Position numbers and translations under genes: made by a program. The notes under the pieces were generated by a model. That model worked only from the letters and a program-made list of their open reading frames with translations, searched no databases and was not told the origin of the DNA. Of a DNA stretch of 16,472 nucleotides, positions 14,118 to 16,472 are shown piece by piece. The stretch lies in the NCBI GenBank assembly GCA_027307295.1, contig DAHUXF010000022.1:1-16472 (forward strand), read 5' to 3'. The stretch is from Acidobacteriaceae bacterium. GTDB lineage: Bacteria; Acidobacteriota; Terriglobia; Terriglobales; Acidobacteriaceae. Position 1 is the first letter of the stretch, and every line of letters begins with the position of its first letter.

Positions 14118-14548
14118 CCAATTAGGATCGGCACCGACTGCGGGAATTACAGTTCAGACGCCCGTGCACAACCTGCAAGGATTGAGGAAATCCCTCAAGG
14201 GATAAAACGTGCAAATCATACAGTGAACAGCGCTACTCATGTCGCCCGGAATTATCCCATACGGTTTTTGAAAAATGAGTAATCTTTAATATTTTTCCGG
14301 CTTTCGGAAATTATCGGCTTATTGATTATTAGCTCAATGTTTTCAATTGGTTACGCTTGAACAGCCTCAAAGATGGCCTGAAATGGCCTGATTTTGAGGT
14401 AAGCGGTGGTGCGATTCCAGGCTGGTAAAATCGTAAATCCACGCTCCGGGGCGACCGCAACTGTATTCCTAAACTATTAAAAATGCGTGTTCTCATGCCA
14501 GCCGCCGTGCCGCGCTGGTTAGAATGATCTACCTGACATTAACGAAGG
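14118..14548. other. AT-rich divergent intergenic region with hairpins and a tandem 10-bp repeat
   Basis: This region separates the minus-strand small genes from the plus-strand sigma factor and must hold promoters for both; no hexamer pair is close enough to consensus to call. Visible structure: TTGAGG-aaatc-CCTCAA (14182-14198); TTTCCG-gcttt-CGGAAA near 14290-14310; and a 7-bp stem CCTCAAA (14365-14371) with TTTGAGG (14393-14399) whose loop holds ATGGCCTGA twice at exactly 10-bp spacing (14373 and 14383). A GATAAT on the minus strand near 14245 is a possible -10 for the small genes. No gene is supported. Confidence 0.45.
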
Positions 14549-15157
14549 ATGCCAGAAGAAGAAATTTCAATTCGGGCGTTGCTGCACCAGTGTCTAAACT
14601 CAACAGATGAGAGGCAGTGGTGCGACTTTGTGCGTCGCACACAGCCAATGATTGCAAACGTCATTATTAATACATTCAGGAACCGGTGTGAACCCAATAC
14701 GAGTCTGGTGGACGATCTAATTCAGGAAACCTTCCTGAAATTATTTGCCAATGATCGCAAAGCTTTGCGCAGCATAAAAAATGAATATGAGAATACGATT
14801 TTCGGTTATTTGAAGGTGGTTGCATCGAACGTCGCGTACGACTATCTCCGCAATCCGGACAACAAGGTCCTGGTAGTCAGCCTGGATGATGCAGTGGTGC
14901 CGCCCTTTCCGGATGGTCTTGACAGAATTGCATTCAACCGGCTCAAAGATAGGATTCAAACGCAGTTACGCACCCTCTCTTCCACCACACGGGAGCGGGA
15001 CGAATCAATTTTTTGGCTCTATTATGAGCAGGGTTATACAGCCAAGGAAATTGCAGACATTCCCGCTTTCGGCCTGACCATCAAAGGGGTGGAGAGCACG
15101 CTCTTGCGTCTAAAACATGTTATCCGGGACTCAGGTCTTGCTTCTGAAACGGGGTAA
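14549..15157 (+). CDS. ECF-type RNA polymerase sigma factor
   Basis: 202 residues. Region 2 spans about 22-103, with DDLIQETFLKLF at 55-66 (core binding) and IFGYLKVVASNVAYDYLR at 84-101 (-10 recognition). Region 4 spans about 147-195, with a helix-turn-helix around YTAKEIADIPAFGLTIKGVE, where the turn is slightly longer than usual and reads GLTIKGVES. There is no region 1.1 or 3, typical of the extracytoplasmic function group. The start is fixed by an in-frame TAA just upstream at 14540-14542; GAAGG lies directly against the ATG, so initiation may be weak. The gene 209 nt downstream encodes a zinc-finger membrane protein that could be its anti-sigma partner. Target promoters cannot be read from this window. 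Confidence 0.85.
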   Translation: MPEEEISIRALLHQCLNSTDERQWCDFVRRTQPMIANVIINTFRNRCEPNTSLVDDLIQETFLKLFANDRKALRSIKNEYENTIFGYLKVVASNVAYDYLRNPDNKVLVVSLDDAVVPPFPDGLDRIAFNRLKDRIQTQLRTLSSTTRERDESIFWLYYEQGYTAKEIADIPAFGLTIKGVESTLLRLKHVIRDSGLASETG

Positions 15158-15366
15158 TTGGGCGAATCGGGTTAAGGCAAAAGGGTTTGGCTGGAGTTTT
15201 GCGTCTATTGGCGTAGGGAGAGAGTAATAAAGTGAACCGGCATGAAAAAATGCTGGGCACGTTAGCAGCGTGAAATGCGCTGTCTCTTCTGGGGGGCGGA
15301 TGTTTCTGAGGATCGGCTCAGGGATACTGGTTCCGGTAGTTTTTCATTGGTTCGAGGTTTTGTTCA

Positions 15367-16472
15367 ATGACTGTGCCAACCAATCACAATTGTCCAGATG
15401 ACGAAGTGCTGCAGGAGCTGGCGGCCGGCATCTGTCTGCCGGAGTTGGCGGACCAGACCATGCGGCATGTTGCTCGATGCACCCATTGCGGACCCGTATT
15501 GCGCCGGTATGTGCGGGAGTTTTCCAATGATGTTTCACCGGAAAACGCGCAAATCATCAAAGAGCTGCGCAGCTCTACGCCGCAATGGCAGCGTGATCTG
15601 GTGCGCCAGGTTATTCCAAAGCGTCACCGCCTTCCATGGCTCAAGCTGGCCCCTATTTGTGTTGCACTGGGTTTGATTGTCGTGGGTATGGTCCAGGGCC
15701 CGGCATTGCTGTCAGAATTCAGACTTCATCAGGCGCAGAAGCAGGCCGTGGCCGGCTTTGAAGAACGCCGGACCATCGAGATGCGCCTTACGTCTGAGGG
15801 CTATTCGCCCCTGCGGCCATTTCCAATTGTCCTGGGTTCTGATAGCAGCCATGGGCTGGACGAAGTCCCGGCGTCACTGCATGATGCCAGCGGAGCGGCC
15901 AATCAGAATTTGCGCGCTCCACATGCCGATCCGCGGTGGTTGCAGGTGCAGGGCCGCATTTTGTTATGGGAATCAACGCCCAGCAGCCTGGAGAAAGCTG
16001 AAAAGGATTTTGAGAAAGCGCACGCGGAAGGGTTGGATGTTCCAAGTCTCGACATTGATCTGGCGGTGAGCTATTTTGAGCGCGACAGCAGATCGGAACA
16101 TCCCAATTTGCAGCGTACTCTGAACCTGTTGAACCAAGTCCTGCATAACCCCAGGTTGACCAATCAGGAACGCGCTACGGCACTGTATAACCTGGCCATT
16201 GCCTATGAGAAGACCCAGGCATGGGACCTGGCGGCTACAACCTGGGAAGATTACCTGAAGCTTGAACCTTCCGGACAATGGTCGGAAGAGGCGCGACGAA
16301 GACTCAAAGGAGCCAGAGAAAAATTTCCAGAAAAAAAACAGCAGGGCTACTCACAGCCTGCTTTTTTTTTAGACCAGCGGGCACAGCAGAGCTTGAAACC
16401 TGAAGATCCTGAGCAGTATCAACAAAAGGCGTTTAGCCAGTGGCTGCCCATTGCAATGGCGGACAAAAGCAG
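15367..16472 (+). CDS. Zinc-finger, membrane-anchored TPR-like protein, probable anti-sigma factor (partial, runs off the right edge)
   Basis: At least 368 residues with no stop before the window ends. The N-terminus holds H34-x3-C38-x2-C41, the zinc-binding pattern of ZAS-type anti-sigma factors. One transmembrane helix lies at about 92-110, so residues 1-90 should be cytoplasmic and the rest periplasmic. From about residue 190, paired amphipathic helices (DPRWLQVQGRILLWE, then ATALYNLAIAYEKTQAWDLA) look like TPR-type repeats. Acidobacterial proteins of this layout often continue into a CHAT peptidase domain; that part would lie outside the window. GAGG (15354-15357) is 9 nt before the ATG. 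Oddity: an A8 tract, a GC hairpin and a T9 tract sit within the frame at 16331-16370. Pairing with the upstream sigma factor is inferred from order and domain type. Confidence 0.75.
   Translation, partial: MTVPTNHNCPDDEVLQELAAGICLPELADQTMRHVARCTHCGPVLRRYVREFSNDVSPENAQIIKELRSSTPQWQRDLVRQVIPKRHRLPWLKLAPICVALGLIVVGMVQGPALLSEFRLHQAQKQAVAGFEERRTIEMRLTSEGYSPLRPFPIVLGSDSSHGLDEVPASLHDASGAANQNLRAPHADPRWLQVQGRILLWESTPSSLEKAEKDFEKAHAEGLDVPSLDIDLAVSYFERDSRSEHPNLQRTLNLLNQVLHNPRLTNQERATALYNLAIAYEKTQAWDLAATTWEDYLKLEPSGQWSEEARRRLKGAREKFPEKKQQGYSQPAFFLDQRAQQSLKPEDPEQYQQKAFSQWLPIAMADKS
16331..16370 (+). terminator. Intrinsic-terminator-like hairpin inside the anti-sigma/TPR reading frame
   Basis: A8 (16331-16338), then stem AGCAGG (16340-16345) with CCTGCT (16357-16362), which can be extended inside by CT/AG with one bulged G, then T9 (16362-16370). 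The A and T tracts can extend the stem, and the structure reads as a terminator on both strands. The reading frame passes straight through it and continues open. Confidence 0.55.

Noticed and set aside
15158..15366. Small gene between the sigma factor and the anti-sigma gene
   Set aside because: Only very short frames (for example 13 codons near 15231) and weak hairpins are present; nothing supports coding.
1..16472. CRISPR array, insertion sequence or prophage
   Set aside because: No regularly spaced repeats, transposase or integrase frames, or terminal inverted repeats flanked by target duplications were found.

Overview
This window looks like chromosomal DNA from an Acidobacteriota bacterium (inference from operon layout, moderate GC content and protein style; no rRNA or marker gene is present to prove it). 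It is dominated by one long plus-strand respiratory operon (about 926-12766) encoding an alternative complex III (ACIII, quinol:cytochrome c oxidoreductase). A reverse-strand set of small genes (12812-14078) follows, and then a plus-strand ECF sigma factor with a putative zinc-finger/TPR anti-sigma protein that runs off the right edge.

Region by region: 1-530 has no confident gene, only a start-less open frame on the minus strand. At 533-562 there is a near-consensus sigma70 promoter, followed by two tandem copies (581-667 and 829-917) of an approximately 88-nt structured RNA element that ends in a textbook intrinsic terminator. The second copy ends less than 10 nt before the first gene of the ACIII operon. 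A third copy, on the minus strand at 13231-13318, lies in front of a small membrane-protein gene (12812-13150). In all three copies a 5-6 bp closing stem (P1) uses the same bases as the 5' arm of the terminator. One P1 pair changes from A-U in copies 1 and 2 to G-C in copy 3, the pattern expected of an attenuator or riboswitch-like antitermination leader. I cannot match it to a riboswitch class I know, and this is the main candidate for something undescribed.

The operon contains a diheme cytochrome c, a NarI-type membrane cytochrome b, ActA (pentaheme), ActB (molybdopterin-oxidoreductase-like plus four-cluster ferredoxin domain), ActC (NrfD-like), ActD (DUF3341), ActE (monoheme lipoprotein), ActF (NrfD-like) and a 943-residue pentaheme cytochrome with a C-terminal Ig-like domain. 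Six of the eight junctions are overlaps or gaps of under 10 nt (four of them ATGA overlaps), so translational coupling is expected. ActC/ActF would oxidise quinol in the membrane and pass electrons through the ActB iron-sulfur clusters to ActA and ActE hemes. The flanking diheme, NarI-like and pentaheme proteins add unusual entry or exit routes. No oxidase gene is visible.

The reverse-strand genes include two tandem paralogues of a small DUF2292-like protein. The sigma/anti-sigma pair at the right resembles acidobacterial ECF systems with a membrane zinc-finger/TPR partner. The partner gene contains, inside its reading frame, a perfect-looking intrinsic terminator flanked by A8 and T9 tracts.
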